A stretch of DNA of 64,000 nt. Origin: Cornus controversa. Lineage: Eukaryota; Streptophyta; Magnoliopsida; Cornales; Cornaceae. Every line of letters begins with the position of its first letter. Position 1 is the first letter of the stretch. Both the position numbers and the translations under genes were made by a program. The stretch covers positions 80,426,533 through 80,490,532 of the forward strand of contig CM048845.1 in assembly GCA_026545225.1 (NCBI GenBank), read 5' to 3'. A model generated the notes under the pieces. That model was not told where the DNA came from and did not search any database. It was given only the letters and a program-made list of their open reading frames with translations. Positions 9,911-21,760 of the stretch are shown piece after piece.

Positions 9911-10243
9911 TTTCGATGGATTTAAAGAAATTTGTCAAGATTGGGAAGGAATATGCTTAAGATTTGCGATTAAGTTTTGATATATTTTCACCATCTGTCT
10001 CTCTCTTTTGAACCCTAAAAGAAAGGTTCAAGTGTTTGGTTTACAAAACAATGATAATTTTGTCTTTTCATGGTAATAGTCACATCTACAAAAAGCTAAC
10101 AAAAGGTTAAAAAATTGTTTTATTATGATTGTATAATAGTTTTCTAACTACTTTCGTTAAAGTAGTAGTACGACGACGTCTGACAGGGAGGTCTCTGTCA
10201 TTTTTTGTAACACAAGGGAGGGCTTTCTATACAATTGTATCTC

Positions 10244-11497
10244 ATATGCTGCTCCAATTGTATCTCTGTTGGGAAGTTTTTTAACAAGTTTCACTGAAAC
10301 AGAGAAGGAAATGGTTTCTCTAGAGAGGGTTCTTCAGGTATGAATAGGAAACTAATTTTAACAATTTATTTTCCCTCTAGAAATTAACGCGTTGATTCCT
10401 TGGCTCTAGTTTATGGACATCCCTGAAGAAGATCTCTATAGATGCCAACAATTAGAAGTAGGTTGGCCACTGCAAGGACATATCGAGTTTTAAAATGTAA
10501 CTCTGAGATATATGCCATCTTTGCCTGCTGCATTGCACAATATTACTTTCGCCATTGAAGGAGGAATGCAGGTAAGCATCTACTTTGCCTGGCATTGAGT
10601 ACTTTAGAAATTTAAGTCATTGGCCATAAATCCATCATGAATGTAAAACCTTTCCAATTATTTAAATTTTCAATGCTTTGATATTAGCATTCTTGAATTC
10701 AATCAAGTTGGGATAGTTGGAAGGACAGGTGCTGGAAAATCTAGTATATTGAATGCAATATTCTGCCTCAGCCCAATATGTCAAGGACGTATTTTAGTGG
10801 ATGGAATAAACATTGCTGATGTTTCTGCAAGAGATCTTCGCTCACATCTTGCTGTTGTTCCCCAGAGTCCATTCTTACTTGAAGGATCCCTACGGTATTT
10901 GCTGGAACGTAAAGTGTACTTCCATAAATACTTGTTCATTCAGCATAGAGTATTAAGTAGTTTTTTTCGCTGATTTAATATGAACATTTACATTGTGAAG
11001 TTTTAATTGATGATATGAACTATCTTAATTAATTAGTGCATCTATTTCTGTACCATGCAAATTCCAGGGATAATCTAGATCCATTCCAGGTGAGTGATGA
11101 TTTAAAAATTTGGAAGGCTCTAGATAAATGCCATGTGAAGGAGGAAGTAGAAGCATCAGGGGGACTGGATATTCATGTCAAAGTATCTGGAATGTCATTT
11201 TCTGTTGGGCAACGACAGCTTCTTTGCACGTGCACTTCTCAAGTCTTCGAAGGTAAAGAGTAAAATACACGTGCATGAACACTCGTACAAAGTGAGAGAA
11301 AGAATACTGAAAATATTTAAAATTTTCAGGTACTGTGTTTGGATGAATGCACAGCCAATGTAGACATGCAAACAACTTCAAAACTACAGGAAGCCATAGC
11401 TCGTGAATGCGAAGGCATGACAGTGATCACAATCACTCACCACATTTCCAAAATTTTGAACACGAACAATATACTGATTCTTGATCCAGGGATCCTG
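10244..11497 (+). pseudogene. ABCC13-like ABC transporter pseudogene, copy B
   Basis: Five exons of the C-terminal part: 10244-10337 (end of TMD2, YAAPIVSLLGSFLTSF, EKEMVSLERVLQ), 10410-10571 (YMPSLPAALHNITFAIEGG), 10707-10894 (Walker A GRTGAGKSS; LAVVPQSPFLLEGSL), 11068-11252 (DNLDPF, FSVGQRQLL) and 11330-11497 (Walker B VLCLDE, D-loop TANVD, H-loop THHIS). Most exon borders obey GT-AG. Damage: TAA after HIEF in exon 2, an acceptor changed from TTAG/G to TCAA/G before exon 3, and a 5-nt loss after LLC. It keeps the best NBD2 residues of the three copies (ALDKCHVKEEVEASGGLD). The normal C-terminus and all upstream exons are absent, so it cannot encode a transporter. Confidence 0.88.
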
Positions 11498-11933
11498 GTA
11501 TGCTTGTCATTTTGTCATCTTTTTACCTCTGTTATGTTGCCATTGAAAAAAGGAATGCATCTATTAATCTTTAGGACATTGGAGATCGAGATATTGGGGA
11601 TGTCATGAGGTAGACTGACAATGGTAGAGTTAGCAGGTGGGGTATATTAGGTCAATAGGACTTACTTGGAAAATTTTGTAGATCAAAACATCGAGTATGT
11701 ATTTTTTGTCTAATTTTTAGTTTAGTTAGAAATTGTCAAATGTGAGTGAATTGTTAGATATCTCCTAAAGTTGAAGATGGACTACATGCTACCTCAAAGG
11801 ATAAATTGGTAATCTTCATCAACAAGGGTTAAAGGTAATCTCACATAATGACGCACTCTCACCAAATTAGGTACATGCATTGCATATTCAGGGTTTCTAA
11901 CATATTTTGATTCCAAACATGTTCTAAGAATGC

Positions 11934-12191
11934 TTGGTTTGAGAAATGGAAACTCCTAAATGAGGAATATCCTAGAGATGATATTAAGAATAATGAGCCT
12001 AATCTTAATGATAGATAAATTCAATAGGAATGAGGTAGAGAACACATTGCAAAAAATGGGATACAATAAAGCGGTAGGACTGAACAAATCTATTTAATAA
12101 ATCTTTAGAGGGAATTACAATGCCAGATGAGTGGAGAAAAGGTACTATAATACCAATTTACAAAAATAAAGGAGATATAGAAAATTGTAAC
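11934..12191 (+). mobile_element. LINE reverse-transcriptase fragment, copy B
   Basis: Same LINE piece as 1349-1663 but lacking about 56 bp, so KAVGL is followed directly by NKSI and the frame is broken. MPDEWRKGTIIPIYKNKGD is still readable. It ends at the TGTTGACCC insertion. Confidence 0.85.
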
Positions 12192-13190
12192 TGTTGACCC
12201 TAAGGTCACAACCTAAGGATTTTGATGATTACAAACTATTGTAATGAGGATCTAATGTGTTACTTGAGTGTTCTTCAAGGTGTTTATAGGTTGAAGTTAA
12301 TTGACTCAAGTAATTCAAAGATCAAAGGCCTTGGACTTCAAAGGAACAAGAAGACTCATAAAGCCACATGATCACAAAGCTTAGACGACTAGAGATCAAT
12401 AGCATATCTTGAAGTGGATCCAATCCTTATGATGATGCCTCAAAAGCTTATGATCTAGGAACTTAAATTTGCTAAAGATTCAAGTTCAAGACTTATGGTT
12501 CCAATGTCCAACATCATAGTTAAGGAACTCAAAGCAATTGAAGATTAGATTTCAAGAGTTTGGTAGATTAGCATTGGGAATACATTCCACCTCTTGCACG
12601 TCATGCACAAAGGTCTCTAGACTCCTAGAAACAGACCTTGGATTTCATTGAACCACTCTACGAGGTCCAAGCTTCCAGAAGAACTTCATTCTCCCAGGTG
12701 TGAAATTCATGTCACCGAAAACTCAGGCCTACTACCCACTAAAACAACGATAACTTTTAGTGTGGTTGGAATTTTCAAGTGAGGCTAATTGCATTGGAAA
12801 GCTGACTTAAAGAGTTTTAGTTTAGACTCATATTTGGCGCAATTTGGATTTAAATTGAACAAGTTATGGACAGTTGAAGTCAGAGTTTTATTGCAAATTT
12901 TTGAACAGGGTAGAAGCTGATTCAGGATTGTTTCAAGATGGCTACCAGTGAAACGCAAGACGACTTGCACGCACGGGATTTGAATATCAGACTAGAAGTT
13001 GACCCAAACACTTCCAAACATGTTCCAACAGTTATATCAAATTTCAAATTTGTCCCCAAACACTCCCAGATGTCCTCCACCGGTCATAAATGGCTAGTTT
13101 CTCAAATTGGTTGTAAATACCCATCATCAATGAATGTTGAAGGTTTGAGAGAGAGAGAGAGAAAAACCATTTGTGCTTGAGTTAAGGATT
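12192..13190 (+). mobile_element. LTR-like fragment in the LINE, copy B
   Basis: The longest copy of the LTR-like sequence. After about 12980 the wording (CAACAGTTATATCAAATTTC, GGTCATAAATGGCTAG, TTGTAAATACCCATCATC, a GAGAGA tract) looks like the promoter-proximal part of a long plant copia LTR. No PBS, gag or pol follows. The right edge is taken as the start of arm 2. The part from 12868 is missing in copy C. Confidence 0.5.
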
Positions 13191-13215
13191 CACCATCACT
13201 CTCCTTCCATGATGG

Positions 13216-15260
13216 TTGAAATCTCTCCTCAACCAGAGCATGATCTGCCCAATCTATCCCTCATATCTCCTCATGGCAAATCATCTCTTGCACATTTGTA
13301 TACATTCTATTGAAGCGTCATGCATGTCCTTGCGATGCTCTGAGTGTCTAGGGGCCCTATTAGGCCCTTGTGTAGCTCTTGGGATGTGCTCCCCTCTTGA
13401 GTGTTGTTTATAAAATCTATCTTGTCAAACCCCCCCCCCCCCCTAAAATAGCCCAAACGAGAGCCAATATTACAAGTTGAGGCATGGAAAAAGAAATCTC
13501 CCAACAAAACAGAGCAGGGCCCAAAAAGAGAAGTGTGTACTTTCAAGAAGAATACAAAGTAAAGAGCTTCACACGAGGGATATATCATTCAAAACATACT
13601 ATATTTTTATGAAGAATAGAGTTTCCAAATAAAAATTCTTATAAAATCTGTCCATGCTTACTGGTAAGGATGATAACGGTTCATATATATATATATATAT
13701 ATATTTGGAGATAGAGAAAGGGGGAGAGAGAAGCAATATATATATATATATATTCATAACAAACAATGCTTATTGGCATCGCTGCACAAGCATTGGAGGT
13801 GGAAACCCATGTTGAAGATAAAAAAAAAAAAAACCCCTCTCCCATAGCTCCACTTCAGTGGAAAGGACACCCCGAAAAATCTTAGAAGTTGGCATTTTAT
13901 AACATGCATGGTACAAACTCACAACCTTAAAGAGTATCACATTTACTAAAGCCAAATCCTAAAAGAAGTCTCAACTCATCCCTAGGTCTAACCCAAAAAT
14001 TTATAATAAGTAAAACAGCAAACTAAGAATTACACTAACCAACTTAATCAGCTCAGATCAAAAAAGAAATAGAAGAGTAGATGAAATCAAATGAGAGAAT
14101 AAAATTCAAAGTAGAGGAAGAGAGAAATAGTGATCAATCGAAATTGTAACATTGATTACTAAAAGCATGCCAAGAATACTAATCTATCAAGAATTAAATC
14201 AAATTGACTGGCTTCAGCTCAAAGAAAATAGAAAGAAAAGATAAATTGAACAGGAAATAAATAAATAAATATAAAGATATTTATAGAGAGTTTGAATGGG
14301 AAATTAAGGACTGACCTAGATGCTTGGAGGGGGCGAACCAAATTGATTTGAAAATTAGAGGTTCGACGAGCGAACCTAGAGAGGAGAATATATTGAAAAG
14401 ATTATTCTCTTTTTTATGGGTAGTCTTTTTTCATATCAAAACCAAACATCAATGAAGATATCAATATTATTCAAGGCAAATGCAATTTAAGGGTACCACA
14501 ATCGCAAACTATATATCATCATCCTACTCTAACATATTGCATGTTATAAACAATTAAAATACTAAAACCTTTCAAATTTACAACAAGAAGCAAAATTAAA
14601 ATATAATTTTTTTTTACGAGTAATCCTTTTTCATATCTAAATCGAACACAAACGAAGATATTAAAGTTTCTTTAAGGAAAATGCAATTTAAGGGTGTAGA
14701 ACCATCACACGACTATATATCGAGAAAATTCTCCAGTTCTAGTGCTTTCGGAGCCTATATATGTTTACCTCTAAAATCAAGCCTGTCAGAAAGAGCTCAA
14801 GTGTTAAAACTTTCATACATTTCTTTCTTCCTCTCTTATATGTCGAGATGGATAAATATTGGTTCTCTGTTAATGTCAACTCTAACCAATTCCTTCGTCT
14901 CTTGCATAGTTTTGCTAATTTTATTTTGAAGTTTCTCCAAAACTTTAAGTTATCTGAATTGTTCTCGAACAATTTCTCCTTCGCCTTCATCAAGGCGAGG
15001 GCAGCTAGTTTGTTCGGAACTAAATTAGCCTCTCGGAGAATTGTTTGAGCGAAATAATAGTCAAATTTTCTCAATATGTTCAGTATTGCGCTGCAATAAA
15101 TAAATAAATTAAAAAAAAACATTAATTATGAGACCTACCGGGGCATTATCTAATAATCATGTTACTCGGTATTTTGTGTGCCGCTCAATATCTATAAGCA
15201 GACGATTAGAGTTGAAGGCTTGGAGCTGAAGTCCAGAGTGGTGAAATTGAAGACACTCTA
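13216..15260. repeat. Arm 2 of the large inverted repeat (copy B)
   Basis: Reverse complement of 7190-9560; see arm 1. Contains C14 (13430-13443), two (AT)n tracts (13684-13703, 13738-13753) and the minus-strand LMKAKEKLFENN fragment. It ends at ATTGAAGACAC, where the Agenet exon remnant breaks off. Confidence 0.75.
14739..15122 (-). pseudogene. LMKAKEKLFENN-family fragment, copy 2 (open frame)
   Basis: Minus-strand frame open for 127 codons with AQTILREANLVPNKLAALA, LMKAKEKLFENNSDNLK and RNFKIKLAKLCKRRRN. The region after LK is frameshifted against the 40977-41264 copy, which reads VLEKLQNKISKTMQETKEL and looks more natural, with charged heptad-like spacing. The apparent start at 15122 lies in the preceding intron and (AAAT)n tract, so it is not a real start. 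Family not recognised. Confidence 0.4.
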
Positions 15261-15311
15261 GTAACATGATTCGAAAATTGGTTCGAACATAACAAAGAGA
15301 AGACTCTTTTC

Positions 15312-15720
15312 AATTTGACTATTATTTCGCTCAAATAATTTTCCGAGAGGCTACATTAGTTCCGGACAAACTAGCTGTCCTCGCCTTGATGAAGGTGAAG
15401 GGAAAATTGTTCAAGAACAATTCAGAAAACTTTAAAATTTTGGAAAAACTTTAAAATAAAATCAGCAAAACTATGCAAAAGGCGAATGAATTGGTTAGAG
15501 TTCACATTAACATAGAACCAGTATTTGTCCACTTCGACATATAATATAAAAGAGGAAAAAGAAAGGTATAAAAGTTTCAACACTTGAGCTGACAGACTTG
15601 ATTTTAGAGGTATATAGGCTCCGAAAGCACCACAACTGAATAATTTTTTCCTTATGAGTGACAATTCTAGTTTTCTTAATGTCAGCAAGGATGATGATAT
15701 ATAGTTGTGTGATTGTGTTA
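15312..15720 (+). pseudogene. LMKAKEKLFENN-family fragment, copy 3 (inverted partner)
   Basis: Plus-strand copy facing 14739-15122, so 14700-15720 is an imperfect hairpin with a spacer of about 190 bp. Readable pieces are LALMKVKGKLFKNNSEN and MQKANELVRVHINIEPVFV, with stops between. The arrangement is repeated in copy C at 40977-41850. Confidence 0.45.
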
Positions 15721-16270
15721 CTCTTAAATTGTATTTGTCTTGAAAAACGTTGATATCTTCATTTATGTTTGGTTTTGATATAAAAAAGAACTACCATAAA
15801 AAAGAGAAGACTCTTTTCAATATATTCTCCTCTCTCTAGGGTTGCTCGTCAGACCTCCAAATTCCCTGAATATGTTCAGTATTGCGCTGCAATAAATAAA
15901 TAAATTAATTAAAAAAAAACATTAATTATGAGACATACCGGTGGCATTATCTAATAATCAAGTTACTCGGTATTTTGGATGCTTGCTAATTATAAGATAC
16001 TATTCACAGGGCATTATCTAATCATTATGTCTTCTTTCAGCTGCTAAAGACTGAAAGTGTTCTTGTTTAGGTTTCCTTACTATATACAATTTGTCAGATT
16101 CTTCTTTTTGTGAAGTGACTAAAATTATCTTTCTTCTACCTTGGGTTCCCTTTTTATTTAGTTTACATGCTATTAAGACTCTGAGACTTCTTAGGATGTC
16201 TCTCGTTTTAGTTACCTATATAAGTAACATCACGGCATATTTCTTACTTTTGTTGTCTTATATTTTTCAG

Positions 16271-17205
16271 GTTTCTATAAAGAGGATTGCCTTAGATGTT
16301 GCATTGGCGGGGACTGCCTTCTTAATGCTTTCATTCTTTGCTGTTTATGCAGGCTATGCAAGATTGTCAAAGTTGAACCAAGGTACCATTCAGTTTCACT
16401 AACATTAAAACATAATTTGAAGTGTATCAATTAGTTACATTAATAACTTTGATGCATTAGTGTTCTAATTCCATAATGCTTCACTTGCATACACAAAGAA
16501 CACAATAATCTAGGCCAGGTTTCAATTTCATATAACAAGTCCAGCTTTGAATTTTAAATACAAAATACTTAAGAAGGCAACAGATTATCCAGAGGGAGGA
16601 GTTGATTCTGTATTCAAAGGACACTCCCTAATGGAGAAAATGTTGTTGTTAAGAGATTGTTTTTCAGTACAAGGCAATGGGTAGATGAGTTCTTCAATGA
16701 AGTTAACTTGATCAGTGGAATTCAACACAAGAACCTTGTGAAGTTTTTAAGTTGCAGCATTGAAGGCCCAGAGAGTCTCCTGGTTTATAAGTATGTCCCC
16801 AACAAGAGCCTTGATCAATTCCTTTTCGGTAACTTTCTCCCTTCCTTTATAGTGATTGTAACCAAAATTCTAAATTCACATCAAATTTTTGATTTCTTGA
16901 TTTTAAAACTACTTAAACTAAATGATGAAACAATTTTTCAATCATCATAATAATTCCTTGTCTTTTATATATGCGAGTACGAACAAGACTCTAAACTGGA
17001 ACCAGAAGTTTGATATCATTGTAGGAACAGCAGAAGGGCTTGCCTACCTTCATGGAGGTTCTCAATTAAGAATTATCCAGAGGGACATTAAAAGCAGCAA
17101 TGTTGTTCTTGATGAGAATCTGGCTCCAAAGATTGCTGACTTTGGACTTGCACGATGTTTCACTGCTGACAATACACATCTTAGCACTGGAATTACACGG
17201 ACATT
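16271..17205 (+). pseudogene. CRK3-like receptor kinase pseudogene, copy B
   Basis: Fragment of a cysteine-rich receptor-like kinase, normally a plasma-membrane Ser/Thr kinase. Exons: 16271-16382, a transmembrane segment (ALDVALAGTAFLMLSFFAVY); about 16545-16828, the N-lobe ([17 protein letters not shown] with the ATP-binding Lys, [25 protein letters not shown]); and about 16979-17205, the catalytic loop to activation segment ([24 protein letters not shown]). The [14 protein letters not shown] wording points to CRK3. Damage: the Gly-rich loop is deleted (ATDY runs into [10 protein letters not shown]), there is a frameshift before TLPNGEN, the catalytic-loop HRD is QRD, and all exons after GITRTL are missing. 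The extracellular DUF26 exons are absent. Confidence 0.85.
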
Positions 17206-18310
17206 GTAAGAGAAATTTTCTATTCAATCCTTTGTCCACTTTCTCATCTATGAACTTGTTTAGAAAAGAAAAGAAAAAAGAATTAGTCTAATACCTTCAC
17301 TGTTTTTTTTAGTTATAGTGTTGATAGAACAACAATGAGACATATTCTATTGCCTTTGGTCAGAAATAGCCTATATGAACAATGGAATAAATGTACAATA
17401 TCATCCTATAAATAAAAATACACTTGTTAGGGCAGTGATGGTCTTAGTTTGGACCTGTGGTGGTGATTGTGCTGGGATTGAGTAGGAAAAAATGCATGAA
17501 TGATTCTCGGTTTTCCACTAGGCTGGCATTTGTTAAAGGACGCGTCTGTCGTCTGTATCTATGGTGGCTCTTATCATCTCGGTTTTTTGTTTATTAGTTG
17601 AATCCTTTATTTTTATTGTGTGGGTGCACTCACTAACACACATGCCCTTGCAATTGAAGAGAATGACACATGAAACTTTTTTGTGAAATACAGAAGGTAT
17701 TTAGGCTATCTTGTTGCAAAGATAGAAAATATTGTTTGGTTTGGTACTTTTAGATAATAGAATTTGTTGCATGGTATGATATTTTCAAGACATTTTTTCA
17801 TTTATAAAACAGGTAATAAATTGCTTGGCTTTTTTTTTTTTTTTTAATGAGATTTTTTTTTAAATGAATGTTTTTTGACGTGTTTTGTTTCATTTTCTGG
17901 TCTAATTTATTATAATTAGATTTAGAATATATATCACTAATTTTATTTCAAAACGTTTCTGCAATATTTACCCTTAGATTTATATTGACTTATTTGTGTG
18001 GTGAAGATAACAGCTCAGTAGTTTGTATTCATGAAACTAATTATCCAAGGAGAAGTTGATAAGGGGTAAAAGAATGTGGATGATCTTCAAATTCCATACC
18101 CTTGACAAAGAAGTACAAATTTATTGTGTTATAATTACTTATCAAATTGGTATTTCATAATAGGTTTTCAACATATTTGGTCATTCAAGATGCTATGTTG
18201 TCAACATTAAGCATCAATTTCATTAAAATAACAAGCTTGTAGCAACAAGCAACATAATCAGAAAGGTCAAGCTAATTTGTATATTATTTCAAATTCATTC
18301 CAACGCTTGT
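17206..18310. other. AT-rich non-coding DNA after the CRK fragment
   Basis: Former intron and 3-prime DNA, shared with 43527-44680. Contains a T16 run near 17835. Copy C has an extra insertion of about 55 bp at 44224-44278 (TTGAGCATAGAGAAGG). No exon for kinase subdomains IX-XI (GYMAPEY expected) was found. Confidence 0.6.
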
Positions 18311-19815
18311 ATGGTAATATATCAATTAAATTTATTAAAATTCTCAATCAATAACTAAATAAAGTTAACATTTCAATTTATTTAATTAAAAATCTCATTT
18401 TTTCACATCAAGTGTCGAGGAATGTGTTAAGACTAACTTTTTATTTTATTTGACTACGAACTGAGTGAAGGTTAACATTTTATTTTTATTTTATTCGACT
18501 ACTAATCTTAATTTTTTTGATCAAGTGTTAATGATCGAGGTAAAGTTTATTTATTTTTATTTTTTTACTACAAATCTCAATTTCTCACATAAGTGTCAAG
18601 AATTGAGTTAAGGATAAATTTTTTTTTTACTAAAAATTTTAATTTCTTATATCAAATGTCAAGGACTTAGTTAAAGGTAACATTCTATTTTTTTCATTAT
18701 AAATTTTAATTTCTCATATCTAATGTCAAAAATTGACTTTAACCTAACTTCTAATTTGATTACAAATTTCAATTTTTTAGATCAAGTGTCAAGGCTAACA
18801 TTTACTTTCGTATTATTTTAATTAAAATGAATTGGTTGATGTTACAATTCCTCTTTATAACTTCATTTGATATGATTGTTACGAATTAAACTGTCATAAA
18901 TTATTCATTAGAAAATTATAGGGATCATTTGCAGACATACCTATAATGAATTTAAAATTGTGTGAATGACTGCATAAAACAAACATTCCATTTTATTTTA
19001 TTAAAAATTCAAATATTTCACATGAAGCGTCAGAATGAGAAAATGAAACATCTCAATTTATTTTTAAAAGAATCTCTATATAACAAAATAAGCGTCAATA
19101 ATTGAGTTTAATGAGCATCACATGTTATTTTTCTTATATAATTCTAACTATGAGTTACGCGGTGAGGAAGTGGTTGCAAAAGTTGGATAAAAATACATTT
19201 TATTTTGTTACAAATTTCAATTTCTTATATCAATTGTTAAGAACCGAGTTAAGGTTAACATTCTATTTTATTTTAATATAAATCTCAATTTCTCATATCA
19301 AATGTCAAAAACTAAGTTAAGGGTAACATCCGACTTTATGTTGCTACAAATTCCAATTTTTTTTAGTTAAGCTAACATCCTATTTTATTAGACTACAAAT
19401 CCCTATTTTTCATATCAAGTCTCAAGAACTGAGTTAAGGTTAACATCTTAGTTTATTAGATTACAAATCTTAATTTCTCATATCAAGTGTCAATAACTGA
19501 GTTAAGGATAATATCCTATTTTATTGGATTATAAATCCCAATTTCTCATATCTGTCAAGAATTGAATTAATGTTAATATCCCATTTTATTGGATTACAAA
19601 TCTCAATTTCTTATATCAAGGGTCAATGATTGAGTTAATGCTAATATTTAATTTTATTTGAGTACAAATTCCAATTTTTCATATCAAGTGTCAATACTGA
19701 GTTAAAATGCTAACCCATTTTATTTGACTAAAAATTTCAATTTTTCATATCAAGTGTGAATAACTAATTAAAGGCTAACATCCAATTTTATTGGATTACA
19801 AATTCAATTTCACAT
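18310..19815. repeat. Degenerate minisatellite, period about 68 bp, copy B
   Basis: About 20 diverged head-to-tail units with recurring words TTACAAATCTCAATTTCTCA, TATCAAGTGTCAAGAA, GAGTTAAGGTTAACATC and TATTTTATTGGA. Units vary in length by indels, and a few foreign stretches interrupt them (for example 18835-19200). The copy at 44690-46210 differs by unit-level indels. Confidence 0.8.
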
Positions 19816-19934
19816 ATGTTAATTCATTTTATGTAGTATTTGCTCATCACCTATTATTTCAAACGTAGAAGCTTTATATTAAAACTTGCTTCATACATAA
19901 TCACAAGTCCGAAAGACAATTAATACATACACAA

Positions 19935-20145
19935 AGATTTCATCACAAAGTAATTAAAAAACTTAGTAATTAAGTATCAAAAAAATACAATTACAAAACA
20001 AAGTAATACAATGATGTAATCCACACCAAATAATTACCGAATATTTCATCTCAAAGTAATTAATAAACTTAGTAATTAAGTACCCAAAAAATACAATTAC
20101 AAAACAAAGCAACACAATGATGTAATCCACACCAAATGATTAGTA
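19935..20145. repeat. 107-bp repeat, two units (copy B)
   Basis: Units start at about 19935 and 20041 (ATTTCATCWCAAAGTAATTA), each ending CACAATGATGTAATCCACAC or close to it. Copy C holds three units (46331, 46438, 46543). Confidence 0.85.
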
Positions 20146-21760
20146 AACCAAAAGCATGTTGCTCATATAAGTCAAACCCATAGATGCCTAACGCAAAATC
20201 AATTTGAGCTTTGCTCGGAATTAAGGTTTCGTTTCTTTCGACATAAAATATTGAAGAAAAAAAAATCGGTGTTTGATTGCATATTTTTGAAGGAAAAAAG
20301 CTATACCCGTAAAACATTTTCACACCAAAATAATTGAATTGATGCAACTAATTCGAAAAATATTAAATTGTTAGTTTAGTTGATGTTACTGAGCACCAAA
20401 AATTTTCAAAAATATTTTCTAAAAAATATTTTACATTGAAATAAACGGAGCCTAAGATGCAAAAACCTACCTACTAGACATTTGGGGTGCCTCTAATCAC
20501 TACAAGATTGAAAGCCCAAAATTGAAATATTGGACCACTGAACAATCAAATCAATATCTTAAAAAGATTAAATTTTTTTTCAAATTCATGCATTGCTGCA
20601 TAATATTATTGACAATATATGTAGTGTGCAACAAAAAGAACACAGACATATAAATCCTTCTTTCTTGTAAACTTAGTTAAATTCATTTCAAATAATTCAA
20701 TTTTTTTCTTTAATGGTTACAACATATATCTAACTAGTATTGTTTATCATTTTATTGAGTTGGTTTAATGCATAATAATTTATTTATAACTCATAAGCCA
20801 ATTTGACTAATAATTTTGAAAAGAAAAATAAAATCAGTTCTTTTCTTTATTAGGTTATAATAATTTCCAACTAATTTGAAGAAGTTACAACTTGCAAGAA
20901 CTTTATGAACTCGTTAAACTGGTTGCCACAAAATTGAATTAATTTAGCATTTTAATTAATTTTTTGTATTAATGAAAAATCTGGAATTTACAATTGAATT
21001 TGTATGTTGAATAGTACTTCCAGTGCAATAAGATTCAAAAAACTTGATCAATTGTTTGGATAAATTGAAAGGATGTGCAAATTAACAGAACATATCAATC
21101 TTTAATTTGATCATCAAAATGCATTTTGAAGTGTTTTTTTTATGCATCATTTATCTTTAAAGATACGTTAAGTTGAGCAACATTTTCTTTCTCCCCTGTA
21201 ATTAGTTGAGTTGGATTTTTTTAGTTAGAAAAGTTGTAAACTTGACAAGGCACAAAACAATATCCAATCACTGTAATTTACGGGCACCTAACAAGAATAT
21301 AGAAGGAACTTTATATAATAGAAAGACAAACAGATGGTAAATTAACTTGAACACGTCACGTTTTGTCTAATTATTTTTGAATTAAAGTTTTAAAAATATG
21401 ATTGTCGAATCTATCTGAAGTTTAGTTGACTTTACTCTAAATATTTCTGTCGTTAATTGACAATTGACTTTATTAAAGTCAATTAGTATAAATAATCAAA
21501 ATACCAGAACTATCATAGTGTTGATATGACATTTATGGAGAAAATATGTATATAAAATATGTTAATCTCAGTCAAATGATTAAAAATTGAGGTTATTTTT
21601 GCATAAAAGAATTATAATTTCAGAGTACTTTTCTAATTGTATATTAGATGTAATTTTGTTTAATGGATAATTAGTTTAATAGGAGTGTCACAGTAATTTG
21701 TGAGAGTAATATGTATATATATATATATGGAGGAGTATTAGAGACAATCGCTTAAGCGAA
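20146..21760. other. AT-rich non-coding end of duplication B
   Basis: No gene seen. An open minus frame of 92 codons (20069-20347) has a similar 88-codon partner in C but runs into the 107-bp repeat and changes frame, so it is not called. About 20640-21130 is a dispersed segment with a third, more diverged copy at 61838-62340. Confidence 0.55.

Larger units (their letters stand above)
9640..21760 (+). repeat. Segmental duplication, copy B
   Basis: About 12 kb matching 36288-48220 in direct orientation. It starts around the phrase ACTACAAATGGTGGGTCATC and ends after AGGAGTATTAGAGACAATC. It contains a CACG-rich MITE-like repeat, ABCC13 pseudogene B, LINE and LTR fragments, arm 2, a hairpin, the CRK3-like pseudogene and two tandem-repeat blocks. 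Unlike C it holds 518 bp at about 12868-13385. Confidence 0.9.

Noticed and set aside
18310..19815. CRISPR-like array
   Set aside because: Units are degenerate, directly adjacent without unique spacers, and the genome is a plant.
18310..19815. Centromeric satellite
   Set aside because: The array is short (about 1.5 kb), very degenerate and embedded in duplicated genic debris. The period alone is no evidence of centromere function.
20069..20347. Conserved 92-codon minus-strand protein with a partner at 46576-46842
   Set aside because: Both are in the segmental duplication, so similarity is expected. The frames differ by indels and run into the 107-bp repeat.
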